Assembly: GCA_033297205.1 (NCBI GenBank) | Contig: MU859205.1 | Span: 1 to 64,000 of the forward strand | Length of the DNA: 64,000 nucleotides | From: Pseudoneurospora amorphoporcata | Lineage: Eukaryota > Ascomycota > Sordariomycetes > Sordariales > Sordariaceae | Direction: 5' to 3' | Shown: positions 1-10,991 of the stretch, in pieces | Layout: every line of letters begins with the position of its first letter | How positions within the stretch are numbered: position 1 is the first letter of the stretch | Position numbers and translations under genes: made by a program | Notes under the pieces: model-generated | The model's database searches: none | What the model saw: only the letters and a program-made list of their open reading frames with translations | What the model was told of the DNA's origin: nothing

Positions 1-95
<95 letters not shown>
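1..95. repeat. CAACAG hexanucleotide repeat at window edge
   Basis: The first 90 bases are an almost perfect run of the hexamer CAACAG, degrading after about position 91. On the plus strand the three frames read poly-Gln, Asn-Ser and Thr-Ala, and each stays open for a short distance beyond the repeat. The poly-Gln frame stops at 166-168, after a His/Gln-rich stretch ending in LPLIT. It could therefore be the 3' end of a gene that begins outside the window, but the frame cannot be chosen from this sequence alone. Confidence 0.9.
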
Positions 96-168
96 TCAAC
101 ACCATCGCCAACAGCACCACCAACACCTCATCATGATGCGCCATTTTGGGCTTCCCCTTATAACATGA

Positions 169-1576
169 TTTTACACTCCTGCTGATGGTTATCAAAATGG
201 AAGGATCTGGATGTGTCTTTCACATCTTTTCCTGTTTCTTTTCGCCCTGATGACTTTCCAGTTCTTCATTTCTTCCATGTTGTTGCGCTTTTGATTCCCT
301 TCACCAATTAATGCCCCTAGCTTTTGCTAATTCTCCACTTCAACTTGATCATAACCGTCAATGTGTTTCCTGCATGGGTCAAATTGACACCATTTTTACG
401 GCACCATCTCCAAGCCAATTCAACAAAACACTTCCATTTTCGCATCACTCTACACTGCCATGAACATCAGAGGATGCATCAATCGACCAGAGAGATATAT
501 TTGCCCTCACTCTCTCCGGGGGATATACCGTCGTCTTCTGTTGTCGGGTGGGTTCATGTCCCCACCCCTCCCTTGTCTTGTCGTGTGGGTCCATGCCCTC
601 ACACCCTTCCTGTATTTTAGCCCTCCACACTTCTTTTCCTTTTCTGCTCTAGCCTTCTCTCCATAGCACACACACATCTACACATCGTTTTGCCCTCTAA
701 TCCAAGATCTTCAAATCAACACACTCGCGTTTCTATATGCCGCTTGTAGTAGTCGTTTCAGGAGCGATACTCCAGCACTTCGGGCGCATCACGATTCGAT
801 GAATAATAATAAAACCTCACGACCACCAACCTCACCGAGGATCACCACCAATGTCCAAGACTCGCCCGTTTCTAGCGTGTGCGCCTCAGCAAGCACCGCT
901 TCGCCACAGAGAGATTAATTTGAAGATGTTGACAGCCATGGCCTTCTGTTTATCGCCGGTGAGGAGAGGTACCATGAGGAGGCATAGTCGATGCGCGCTT
1001 GCTTGGCCCGAGAAGCACTATACCCGTCAGATGGTTGAAGGGAGCCCCCGCCGAAGGAGCTGGCCACTTCTCGTCAACTCAAGTGGCATCACCACTACCA
1101 AGAACACGGACACATGAGATGGCATACCCTTCACCGGCCCCGAGGTACCAATTCATCATTTTCGTCCCAAGTCTGGTTGTCAAGCTGCATATCAAGGCTT
1201 TCCTATTGAATCATATTGTGTCAATGGGTTCGGTCCGGTTTGCCGGTGGGTCCAATTATGGCAATTTGTATTTGCTATTATTACTTCCCAATTCCTATTG
1301 ACTCATTGCGTGAACAATTGAACCTGGGCCATCAATTATGTACTCAACAACCGATTATTTCAAGCTCGCATTTTGCCCAAATCCTTTCGCTGAACTTCTT
1401 CCTTTTGTCACTTCATCCTCGCAACTTCAGCGTTGATCTCAAAGCGTCCAGCAAGCTCGCCTTTCGCCTTTCTATCTCTCAGACAAGAAACATTCCATTT
1501 TCCTCGGACCAATCACCAAAACTTGTAGCCAGCTACACAGCACATTACGCCTATTCGCCAATACACCCACATAATA
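169..1576. other. Gene-free stretch upstream of the first array gene
   Basis: No reading frame here shows convincing protein-like composition; the small open frames are short and of mixed composition. It contains pyrimidine-rich runs of the kind found in promoters and leaders, and probably holds the promoter of the gene starting at 1577. I see no repeat, RNA gene or mobile element. Confidence 0.5.
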
Positions 1577-3249
1577 ATGGAGCACAACAACAGAGCTTGT
1601 ACCATTGTGCACCTTGACGTCGAAGGTACGTGACGGACAAACTCCAGTCTTGTGCCAAGAGAAGAAAACTAACCTCTAGCGCAGAATTCCAATCGACCTC
1701 TCAGCAGCCACATTCGTACTTCCCTTCTCCGATGGATGCCTCCAACCGTGGCCCATCCGCCACTCTTCCCACGTCTAGTCCGCCTTTGGCTCCTCGCCAT
1801 TTTCCGACCTTCGCGCCCACGTCTCCCACCTACAGCCCTGCGTCTCCCAACTGGATGTTGCCTTCCGATACCCCCTTGCCCAGGTCTCTGGTCTGCACTT
1901 GTAATTCTCCCCCGCTTCCCATGTCTCCGGTCTACACTCCTAGTTCTCCTAACTGGGTACCCACATCTCCGGCTGGCCCTTCTGCATCCCCGATAGGCCC
2001 TCCTCAGTCCCCCGAGCATATGCCTGAAGGAGCATCACCGGTATACTACCCCACATCCCCTAGGCCTATGCCCCCGTCTCCGCCATACGTTCCCAGATCT
2101 CCGACTCCCGAGGATATGCGTGGAGGAGCGTCACCGGTATACTACCCTACATCGCCTGGACCTTGTCCGTCGTCTCCGGCATACGTCCCTCAATCTCCGG
2201 AGTGGGCTCCTAGAAGTCCATCTCCGACAAACCACCATCAGACATTGTCTGCGCCTGTTGTCCCGTCCGCGTCATACGTTCTTCAACCTCCTGTGTGGGC
2301 GTCCACCGGATTTGCGGCGACTTTTGGTGTCACGTCCCCTCCTCCCGCTCCCAGCTCGCCAACATACAGCCCTGAATCGCCCTCGTCCCCGGGCAACTAC
2401 GGCCCATTCGCCTTCGCTCCGTCTCCGCCATATGTCCCTCAGTCTCCCCAATGGTCGCCTACATCCCCTGGACCTGTCCCGCCTTCTCCTTCATACGTCC
2501 CTTTGTCTCCCGAATCGGCGTGTACATCTTCACCTTTGGGCCGCTTCGTCTACAACAGGGCGTGGTCGATCGTACCCGAGGATGAAGAGCAGAGGGAGCG
2601 TGGTCGGCGGGAGACGTCAACGGAGCCGTTCCATGATCTTCCAGAGTGGGAATAGGCTGAGGATGCGCAGAGGGATGCGGAGCAAGATGCTCAGGTGCAG
2701 GAACTTGCCGCTGTCGTTCATTCACAGGAGCCGGAGGAAGATGAGCTGCCAGACTGCCAGTATTACGAGAAGCTTGACCGAAGGGAGGAAGGCAATACAG
2801 AGAGGGTTTCAGAGGGAGATGTTCGGGATCAACAAGTGCAGCAACCTGCCCCTGCTGCCTCGGAGGAGGACCTCCCAGACTACGAGTATTACGAGCAACT
2901 CGACCAAGAGACGGAGGCAGAGGCTGAAATGCAGCTCGACGCACAGCATTCTGTTGGCGATCCCTACCCTGCGATCGCCGCTATCAACCGCATGCCCTCT
3001 TCCTCGTCCAAACTCTCCAATGTCTCCATGACCTACGATACCAAAGAGGAGCCCACCAACTGGCTTTTCCGCCCTTCTTTTTGCAGCTCCTCAACCCTCG
3101 ACCGCCCCTATTGCCGAGTGTCCCAGAGGCCGATTGGGCTGGTTGGCCGCGTCAGGGTCCAGAAAAGACTTGACAGGATGATGTGGAACAAGCTCATGCG
3201 GAAGAAGACGACTGGTATGATTGAACATTGCGAGAAGTACCCTAGCTGA
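1577..3249 (+). CDS. CTD-like heptad-repeat protein, interrupted by an in-frame TAG
   Basis: Not a family I recognise. Model: exon 1577-1625 (starts MEHNNRAC), phase-1 intron 1626-1684 (GTACGT ... CTAAC ... GCAG), then exon 2 from 1685. Exon 2 encodes about ten degenerate Y-x-P-x-S-P repeats (for example YSPASP, YYPTSP, YVPQSP), strikingly like the RNA polymerase II CTD heptad. A TAG at 2653-2655 ends this 339-residue frame. The same frame then stays open to 3249 and encodes an acidic region with two copies of an LPDxxYYExLD motif (near 2750 and 2875). Either the gene is broken, or the TAG is read through, or it lies in an unseen intron (for example 2572-2670, 99 nt, frame-preserving). The 3' end is also uncertain: a possible 65-nt intron at 3022-3086 with a TTTTTGCAG acceptor would give a stop at 3171-3173. 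First gene of the plus-strand array. Confidence 0.6.
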
Positions 3250-3624
3250 GGTGTTGGAAAGGTTGAAGATGGATTATTGATAGATATCGTCGAGATGTGG
3301 AATGGAGGAGATGGAGATGGAGAAGGATGGGGGTTGCATGGGGGGAAAGAGAGAGAAAACACATGCGAATACAGTACTAGCTTTAGCGAATGAGGCGAAA
3401 ATAAATGCAGGCCGAGGCCCCTTAACTTTGAAGTGTACATGATGCATGCGTCAGCATGTTTATGCTTTGAGTTCTGGACTTTATAGGTGGAAAAGTCAGC
3501 AAATCATTCGAGTGGGAATGGCAGGAGCGTCACAGATCACTGCATGGCTTCCAGACCTAGTTCTTTGGCTTTGGTTGTGCCTTGAGGTTTTCAACTGCTT
3601 CTTTAAGCCCGACCGCGACGAGGT

Positions 3625-4250
3625 TAAGTTGCGCGCACTCTCGAGAAGACTTCCAGCCACTCTCGAAGGCCTCAAGCCAGGCCAAATACTACAAGCACAC
3701 AAACGTCGGACACAGACACTCACCCGCCCATACCAGACTTCTACAATCTACATTCAGGAAGCTCAATCTTCTCAACCTCAAGGACATCAACTCCTCCCAA
3801 CCGAGCCACCCCAACCTCCTGGGAAGGCCACCAAAGGCAGACATCGGAGGAGGGTGGACAAGTAGCAAGTTCCTTACCCAATAACAAGCATATTGCAGAG
3901 GAGTGGAACAAGGCCACCTCACCGAGTCAGGTTCTTCCAGAAGATGGCACACCAACTACCAATTCCAGCAACATAAAGTACCCTGAGGATGGCCACATGG
4001 TAAAGCTGTGGAAGGACAGCTACAGGTTTCACGGCTGTACGCCATTCGACTTGTTACCACCGAAATTCGACAAGTCCGATACCACGGAGAGGGTGATGGC
4101 GAACTCTGGTAAGAACATTTTTTGCGAACTCATGAGGAGGTTAAATCTTCTTCCCCGCCCTTCATGCACGACAGGGACCTCATGGCGGTCGTTATCCAAT
4201 ACGCCGTCATTTGTCGAACAAAGGATGTCCATAATATGGCCGCCCCCCGT
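3625..4250 (+). pseudogene. Probable decayed coding fragment, plus strand
   Basis: From 3625 to about 4110 one plus frame is continuously open and reads like protein (Ser/Thr/Pro-rich, then a globular-looking part with HMVKLWKDSYRF around 3990-4025) but has no ATG until 3997. The protein-like signal then appears to move to another frame around a run of six T at about 4118-4123, continuing with MHDRDLMAVVIQYAV near 4165-4210. An upstream exon with a hydrophobic stretch (LPDLVLWLWLCLEVF, about 3550-3595) may belong to it. Family unknown. The lack of a start and the apparent frameshift suggest a relic, although unseen introns could rescue part of it. Confidence 0.35.
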
Positions 4251-4429
4251 CTTTTTTTTTTTTTTTTTGAGAAAACCTATATATATGTAAGCACACTCCA
4301 AGAAAAGCAACGACACCACCCACTTTGCTGCGCATTTCCACCGACCATGCCAGCATTACTCTCAAGGTCGGCTCCCATAAGCATCAAGATCGACAATTTG
4401 GGAGACGTGAACGAGGCCCGTAGTACCTT

Positions 4430-5112
4430 TTAGTCTCTTGCCTTAATCAACTCACCCGCCGTGTCCATATCCTCGTCACGACGCTTCCAACTCAGCACTT
4501 CCAAGTGCCCTGATCCCTTCTTCTCTTCCTTAGCAAGAACCACCTTCTTGAATGAGCACTTGGTGCCCTGGGTGCAAGCCCCACCGAAAAACTTGGCGTC
4601 GGGCGCGACAGCACTAGACAATCGGATGCAGCGCTTTACCGCTGCTGCAGCGGGTAGAGGCCGATTTCTGGACGTGCTTGAAAAACAAATACACGGCAAC
4701 GGCGTAGGCACGGTTCGGAATGTCGACTTTGGGCTCAATCTTGTACGAGGTCTTGTTGCTAGGCGGAGGAGGGTCTAGGTTCTGCCGGCTGCCCGTCATG
4801 TTTTCCTTGCCTACATGTAATCCGTTTTCCAGGTCGCCAATGTCGAGGCCATGACCCACGCCACCCACATCAAGGTTCTCCAAAAAATGTCCAGTCGTCG
4901 GCTGAACACGCTTTTACTCCCACTCGGCCGCCGGAGGTGGGTGCGTCGGATACTAGAGCTTGTTGGGTCACAGCCAGACTGACGACGATGAGGACGCCGA
5001 GGATGAGAACGCCGATGATGGCTATGAGGAGGAGGTGCTGGCCCCAACCCCGACTGGGTGTTGTGAGGTGTACGGCGCCCTCAACGTTGCCGACCAGTCG
5101 GATAAGTTTCAA
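4430..5112 (-). pseudogene. Probable decayed membrane-protein gene, minus strand
   Basis: On the minus strand, reading from 5112, there is a short N-terminal part, a clear hydrophobic segment (LLLIAIIGVLILGVLIVV, about 5030-4975) and then a soluble-looking part. The protein-like frame changes twice: at a run of six T on the minus strand (about 4890, after DDWTFF), and again near 4645 between HVQKSAS and VKRCIRLSS. It ends near 4430 with a charged tail. No intron of plausible length explains either shift, so I read it as a frameshifted single-pass membrane protein. Family not recognised. The plus strand here also has an acidic open frame, expected as the antisense of a hydrophobic segment. Confidence 0.35.
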
Positions 5113-5670
5113 TCACAACACGCCAACCACAATAAGATCCAGCATATAAACACAAAACAGGATTACCTACCTACCTTCACTAAGGGTGGTTTGTTGTTTT
5201 TTTGATCGTTAGGTGGTGTCACGGCGTAGGAAAAGGACTGTACGAAGTGCAAGGACTGTACTACCTACCTTAATACTAACTTGGACGAAAGACACGAAGT
5301 TGAAGAGGGAAGAAGACCCAGAATGGAAGGACCGAACGTGAGGCCTGGGTTTTATACCCAGACTTCCAGAAGCCAGGACCAGAAACTTGGAGATTTTGGT
5401 GAATGGAAGCCAACCTTCATGAACAAGGTCCAGCCTTCGTGAATGGGACATGGGACCTATAACGGCACCAGCCGCCACAGGTGGTCTCCGAAACTCCGAC
5501 ACTTCCTCTTCGGCCCATTTCCAAACACCATCTATGCGAGTACGGGCATATCATGCAGCGAATAAATCTACGGGTATATTACATTGAGAAGCTGTGCAGC
5601 GAAACATAATTTGCATATCTGCAAAGACCAATTATTTTTCATTCCAACCTCTATATCAGAGACCTTCCTC

Positions 5671-5688
5671 TTTTTTTTTTTTTTTTTT
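5671..5688. repeat. T18 homopolymer tract
   Basis: An uninterrupted run of 18 T lies about 60 bases upstream of the start of the 5750 gene, in its likely leader. Homopolymers of this length recur in this window only in introns and UTRs. Confidence 0.9.
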
Positions 5689-5749
5689 CAATCCGCCACT
5701 TCCATCATGACATCCTACCGGTACAATTACAACCATGTTCTCAATCACA

Positions 5750-6733
5750 ATGGAGAACTACAGCAAAAATCATGCCTCAGCGGACTTTGAGGTCCGTGGT
5801 AAGTACTTTCATTCTCCATGCTCAACTTGCAAAAGCCCCCTACCGTGCTGCTACAAGTCTACGAACTTGAGACTGACATAGCATACAGGCCTTGAAATAA
5901 CCGCGCCACCGGCTAGCCCAACTCGCTCGCCTTCCCACCAGGCTCCCACATGGCAGCACAAGTCGACCCCAGCTGCCCAAGACCCTGCTGTCGCTCTGGG
6001 GGATGACGGCCATGACCTACCAGACTACGAGCACTACGAGGCGCTCGACACCATAGCTGCTTCTGAAAAGGCTTCGGGTCCAGGAATTGACTCTGCTGCC
6101 GCTGGTGCCAGTGCCGAGCACAAGTCCGAAAATGATGACCTTGTGCAGCTTCAACAAGAGTTCAAATATCACGAGGGGGCACTCGAGCAAAAGCAAGCGG
6201 CCAAAATGCATTCGCGGAAGACTCTCGTCACTTCAGCCCGCCGGCGCCGACGCCGACGTCGTCGCCCTTCTCCTCTTTCCTCGGCCTTTTCCGGCAACAG
6301 CAACGTCGACCACAGCCCGCCGGTTCAAAAGGCTCAACTTGAACGACGTAAAAACGCATACCCTTCCCCCTCTCCTTGGCTCAGCCCAGAAGCCGAAAAG
6401 GAGTACGATGCCGATGCCGAATCCGACGCTGATGATGAAGACGACAAGGATAAAAGGCCTGGCGGCTTTCGGGACCATTCTTCTTTTTGTTCCCGTTCTT
6501 ACAACGGCGTCCGCGACAAGCTCATTTGCGAAATCAAGGCCCATCGGCAGGCCAACAAGGCGATGCGGAACAGACTCCGTCGCATCGAGGGCTGCAAGAA
6601 GTATGAGCGTGTCAGGCTGTTGAGCTTGGCAAAGGAGTTGGTAGCTGTCAGGGAGGAGACGTATGATTTGAAATATCAATTGCAGTTGGCGAACATGGAG
6701 GTGGACGAGTCGGAGCTGAATGAAACTTGTTAA
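5750..6733 (+). CDS. Array coiled-coil protein with LPDYEHYE motif
   Basis: Unknown family, about 297 residues. Exon 1 is 5750-5798 (16 codons plus one base, starting MENYSKNH), phase-1 intron 5799-5888 (GTAAGT ... CATACAG), exon 2 5889-6733. The first residues after the junction read GLEITAPPAS. Around residues 60-70 is HDLPDYEHYEALD, nearly identical to the motif in the 1577 gene. A basic run of nine Arg (about 6239-6265) may be a nuclear localisation signal. An acidic stretch follows, then a C-terminal helical region containing RLRRIEGCKKYERVR, which matches ELERCKKYTMSMRE in the 9959 gene. An earlier ATG at 5707 is out of this frame, so 5750 is preferred. Function unknown; the composition suggests a nuclear, coiled-coil scaffold-like protein. 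Confidence 0.7.
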
Positions 6734-8232
6734 AACGAGGAAGGACGAGGGAATGGAGATGTGGAATGACTTGAGGCTGTTTTGCGGAGCTAGAATTCTG
6801 CCATGTCATGGAGGACAAGCGGCAATTGAGAGAGTCCTGAAATGATTTTGAAGCGAAGGGACTGGGCTTCGTTTATTTTGTGCCCAAGGTTGGACGATTG
6901 GAAGTTGATTGACGTGGAATTATGATACCCTGAAGGAGGTTTGGTTGATGCATTGGGTAGTGCAATGGAATGGGGAGGAGGAATATTACTCGGTTATGCA
7001 TCATTACCTGTACAAGATATCCAGATGTTACAAGGTAGTAGATGCGAGTTGACCTCTAAGCAGTCATGTTAGCAATTGTTTTGGTGAGAGTTTGGCAAGA
7101 GATTGGAGCGCAAGTAGAAGACTGTCACAATGTTCAATTACCGTTAAGTACTCTCCCTTAGTAATTTCCCCCTTCTGATTCTTGTGATTCCCGAGTTTTG
7201 TGGTTCGTGAAGGAGAGTTGGACGAGATATTGGGGAGTGTCCCCCGCGCATATGAGGCAGCAACGACAAATGGGGCAGCCGCCTTGAACACCAGCTGGAT
7301 GAGGGCCATCAAGCACACTCAGTTTTTTGCAAAGGAGCAGTTGTCGAAAGGGAAATCCAAACCCGCTTTGTGCAGTTTTCACCACAGCCCATCCTCCATG
7401 TAAGTCTCTAGGCATGCATGCCGGGCGCATGTCCGCCTCCAAGCCAGCTGCCAGGCTGTCAGTGCCTCTGCACGCAAAACCTGGACTCGGGTTGCCAGCA
7501 GATTTGGCCAGTGGCCACTTGTTCCCCTCTCCAATTGCTCTCCTCTTTCGCCCCCTTCACTAGTTCACTAAAGAATGGAAATCCTGCCCGTCACCATTCG
7601 CCCTTCTTGGCGCAACCACCACCCGCCACTACCTCAGCCATCCACCGACTGGACTGGGTACCCCCACTCCCAAACAAGCACGCCGCGAGAGGTCGACGGA
7701 AACTGCCAAGAAATACTCAACGCGTGTCTTCCCAGTGCTGGAACAGAAGCTGAAGAAAAAGTCGGAAAGATACAGCCAGGATTGAGGATTGCGAAAAGTA
7801 AGGTACCTAAATATCTTGAAGAAGAAACAAACACCCATGATTTGGCTATCGTTGAGAAAGGCCGGACAAGGGGTCAGGGCCTCGGTTGACGAGTGGGAGA
7901 AAATGATGCGCGAGCATCTGGAGTGGATGACTCGGTTTGGGCCCAGTGTAGGTACAATCTGACAATTGCTTTAGGCAGTTGCTGGGCGTGTCTGTCATCA
8001 AGAAGAATACCTACAACTTGGAACGGCTTAGACAAAGGTATGCTGTTGAGTGTCCAGCGCCGTCTGATGGGATGGCATACGTATGGAAGGAGCAAACCGA
8101 AACAACTGTTCTTTTTTTTAATTGACAATAGTGGGATTTTTACGAACTATTCATCATTTCATCTCGAAGACGGATCTCATCTTGACTGTCTGACCTGCAA
8201 GCCTCCACGAGTCCCACCCCCTCTTCCTTGGG
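6734..8232. other. Intergenic stretch with possible coding remnants
   Basis: No complete gene is visible. Around 7575-7889, and in another frame about 7880-8110, short protein-like pieces occur (for example EWEKMMREHLEWMTRF near 7890-7930 and SVIKKNTYNLERLRQR near 7990-8037), separated by stops that no normal-length intron removes. They may be remains of another array member or an unrelated gene. The rest, 6734-7570, shows nothing I can name. Confidence 0.3.
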
Positions 8233-8240
8233 TATAAAAT
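8233..8240 (+). promoter_or_regulatory. TATA box of the 8513 gene
   Basis: A perfect TATAAAAT followed by a C/T-rich leader lies 280 bases before the ATG at 8513. The same octamer and a similar C/T-rich leader precede the 9959 gene. Confidence 0.5.
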
Positions 8241-8512
8241 CCCCCCCTCTCTCACTTCTTCCTCCATCTTCCTCTTCTCCCCATTCCCACAACAATCACA
8301 TTCAATTCCCTCGCTTTTTGGAGGGCATCGCCGGTCTCACTTGCTTGACGACAACCTGCACACATCTGGAAGACCTCGCAGCAGACACTATTGCATATAC
8401 CGCCAGGAGAATCTTCTTTGGCAACAAAAGTCCTCCTAGTCACTCATCATTATCACCCTCGTCTCAGATCATACGCTTACGAATACGCATACGCATACGA
8501 CGCCCCATCATC

Positions 8513-9248
8513 ATGGAGCAGTGGAAGCTTCCTGAGCTGCACCAGTCGGTCGGCTATCGACTTCAGGCCCCTGGTAAGTTACCCGTCCCGTCCATCCTCA
8601 GACACTCGTATTTGTTGAGTAGGCCTAGCATTCTAACAAGTTCCAGGCGGCATTTTTTTAAAGCAGAGCACTGGCGTCACTCACGCGCCCGTGCCCGCCA
8701 CAACCCTTCCTATCGCCAGTTGCAACGAAAGCATTACCTCTGACATCAAGGCCAGGCACCGCAGCCGCGTCGAGATTCTCGAGAACAACTACCTCAGGAA
8801 GATCAAGAAGAACCACAAAATCATCAAATCTCGCTTCCAGTCTCGCCTTGACGAGCAAGAACGCAAGAACAGCGCCCTCTCTGCGAGACTTGAGCAGCTC
8901 AAGCAATGCGATTCATTCCTAACCAGTTTGCAGGAGATTGAAAGCAAGATTACGGTTGCTGAGAGCTTTGGGACGTGGTTGAAGATGGATATCCAGAAAT
9001 ATGAAAGTGCCGTTGCGCGGTATGGCTTGGAGGGCCCCCTGAAGGGCGGGGAGGAGAAGGAGGAGGAGCAAGACGAGGAGGAGGATGAAGAGGAGTATGA
9101 GGAGGAATCCGATGGGGAGAATTCGGAGGTAGTGGAGGAAGAAGGTGATAGCGAGGAAGATGAGAAAAAGGGCTCGGAGAACTCTGAGGAGGACTCGGAT
9201 GAGGAAGCGGACTCGGAATGCAACTGCGCCGATGAGGAGGATGACTAA
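8513..9248 (+). CDS. Array coiled-coil protein with acidic tail
   Basis: Unknown family, about 220 residues. Exon 1 8513-8573 (20 codons plus one base, starting MEQWKLPEL), phase-1 intron 8574-8646 (GTAAGT ... TTCCAG), exon 2 8647-9248. The first residues of exon 2 read GGIFLKQSTGVTHAP and align with GISIKTDPGMTHS at the same place in the 12856 gene. A central coiled coil includes FQSRLDEQERKNSALSARLE (about residues 75-95). The last 70 residues are almost entirely Glu/Asp/Ser. There is no signal peptide or membrane segment. The acidic tail and coiled coil are compatible with a nuclear or protein-binding role, but nothing in the sequence fixes a function. Confidence 0.7.
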
Positions 9249-9667
9249 GGTACTGAACTGGCAGGCTTTTCTGCGGATTTGGCCGTTGAACCTCCAGGCA
9301 TATGAGGCTGAGGTGATAGAGCGGGAGTTTATCAAGTGACAAGGAGAAACATGAGAACCTATGTAGTACATTGAGGTACGTACTGCTTGTTCGCAACATT
9401 GGGATGGGTCGCAGGAACGTATCATTTCTTTGAGTTTGCTTCAGGTTTAGCATTCCCACCTCACTGAGAGTTTGAATCTTGATCTTAAGCTTTTAATCAT
9501 CGACTCCCATATTTCATCTCACATGTCCCGTTGTTTGCAATCTGCGTTTTTCTCCTCAACGATGGGACGGCTGTCACCACCTCTCATCTGACCCAGTGGC
9601 GTGAAGGTTCATTCATATGCCAGTTCTGACAGGTTCACGTTCTGCTCTGGACCTTGGAGGCTTTTAG

Positions 9668-9675
9668 TATAAAAT
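9668..9675 (+). promoter_or_regulatory. TATA box of the 9959 gene
   Basis: TATAAAAT followed by a C/T-rich leader, 291 bases before the ATG at 9959, the same arrangement as at the 8513 gene. Confidence 0.5.
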
Positions 9676-9958
9676 GCTGTCCTCCCCACCTCCCCTCCCC
9701 ATCCTCATTCTCCCTCCTACAGCTCAATCAGCCATTTACCCAAAAAGTACCGCAGGCTCAGGGCTTTTGACGTGGTCCATCTCGCAAGTACCCAAATTTT
9801 CACGAAACGCAACCAAACGCCAGCTTACTATTCCAAGTATAGATAGTTCAATTGTCCCCGCAATGGCATTTACTGTACCATCTTTTCCGATCAAAGCTAC
9901 CTTATCTGACACAATCTAGACAGACACGTGAACTCAATCCATCCTTCAAATCTTTGCC

Positions 9959-10534
9959 ATGTCCCGGCCTCGCACAACCAATCGAGCCAGTTCCGCTCCG
10001 GCGCCTACTTCTTCTGCCAGCAAGGAACCCGCTCGCAATGAGGAAGCCAAACGCAACGGCGACACTACCGACATTGTCCATCCCACTCCGAACCGCATCA
10101 TGAAGAACTTGCAAAGCCGGCTCGCCGACCGCGAGAAGAAAAACATGTTTATGGCTAGATGCATCAAGGAGTTGGAGAGGTGCAAGAAGTATACGATGAG
10201 TATGCGGGAGATCCATGTCCGTTTGATCGAGCATGAAGAGGAAGGCATGGCGTTGGAGAAGGAAATGAAGGATTTGGAAGATGACTGTGAGGGGCTGGTG
10301 GCAAAATGGGAGGGTTGGGAGAGGGAGATGGAGGGATTTGGATCGGATAATACGTCGGGGGAGGAAGAGAAGGGGGAAGCCGAAGTGGAGGAAAATGAGG
10401 AGGCGGAAAAGAAGAAAAAAAAGAAAAAAGTTGAGACTGAGGTGATGCAATTGAATAGGGATGATCAAGAGGACCATATTGACCGCTGGGTGGAGGAGCA
10501 ACACTTGCTGGGTTGGATGGAGGATATCTTGTAG
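9959..10534 (+). CDS. Array coiled-coil protein, intronless member
   Basis: Unknown family, 191 residues, single exon starting MSRPRTTNRASS. An in-frame TGA about 30 bases upstream supports this start. The coiled coil runs from about residue 45 to 110 and contains LQSRLADREKKN and ELERCKKYTMSMREIH, the clearest match to the other array members. It is followed by a Glu-rich segment and a run of Lys. The C terminus is HIDRWVEEQHLLGWMEDIL, comparable to the Trp-containing ending of the 12856 protein. A short open stretch at 9862 (starting MAFTVPSF) resembles the first exons of its neighbours but lacks a usable donor, so the short first exon seems to have been lost here. Confidence 0.7.
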   Translation: MSRPRTTNRASSAPAPTSSASKEPARNEEAKRNGDTTDIVHPTPNRIMKNLQSRLADREKKNMFMARCIKELERCKKYTMSMREIHVRLIEHEEEGMALEKEMKDLEDDCEGLVAKWEGWEREMEGFGSDNTSGEEEKGEAEVEENEEAEKKKKKKKVETEVMQLNRDDQEDHIDRWVEEQHLLGWMEDIL

Positions 10535-10991
10535 CGCGACGACGAGGTTTGAGTCACGGCGGAGGGGGACGGTGATAGCAATACGCGCACGAAGATGTAT
10601 TCAAGAGAAGAGTTAGGGAAGGAGTTGAAAGGTTCGGAACTCGGGATGGCTTGAGGCAGACGTGAAGAAGCCATTGATAGGTACCTTATGCATTGAATTC
10701 TTGAGATCTGTTGAACGGAAAGGAACTACAACTCGGTTCATGGAAACCACCCAGGGACAGGACTCCGCAGCATAGAACATTTGAATATGTTATTCACCCA
10801 GGTAGAAACAGTTGCAGCCTGACAGTTACCATCTGAGTTTAAAAGAAACAGGGACTGTGCCAGAGACACCTTGTTTGCCTGTCCTTCCATCCCATCATGT
10901 TCTGACCGGCTTCGTCTCAATCGGTCCTAGCCTATTGTTCACGAACAGCTGCGCATTTCTATCTCAATAGGAGCTCTCCTACTGCCAAGGG

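Noticed and set aside
8789..9459. Long minus-strand open frames opposite the acidic tail of the 8513 gene
   Set aside because: They are the antisense of a Glu/Asp-rich coding sequence, giving Ser/Leu-rich shadow frames.
9862..9918. Possible short first exon (MAFTVPSF) for the 9959 gene
   Set aside because: No usable donor follows it and every joined frame hits a stop or the wrong frame; the 9959 ATG with its upstream in-frame TGA fits better.
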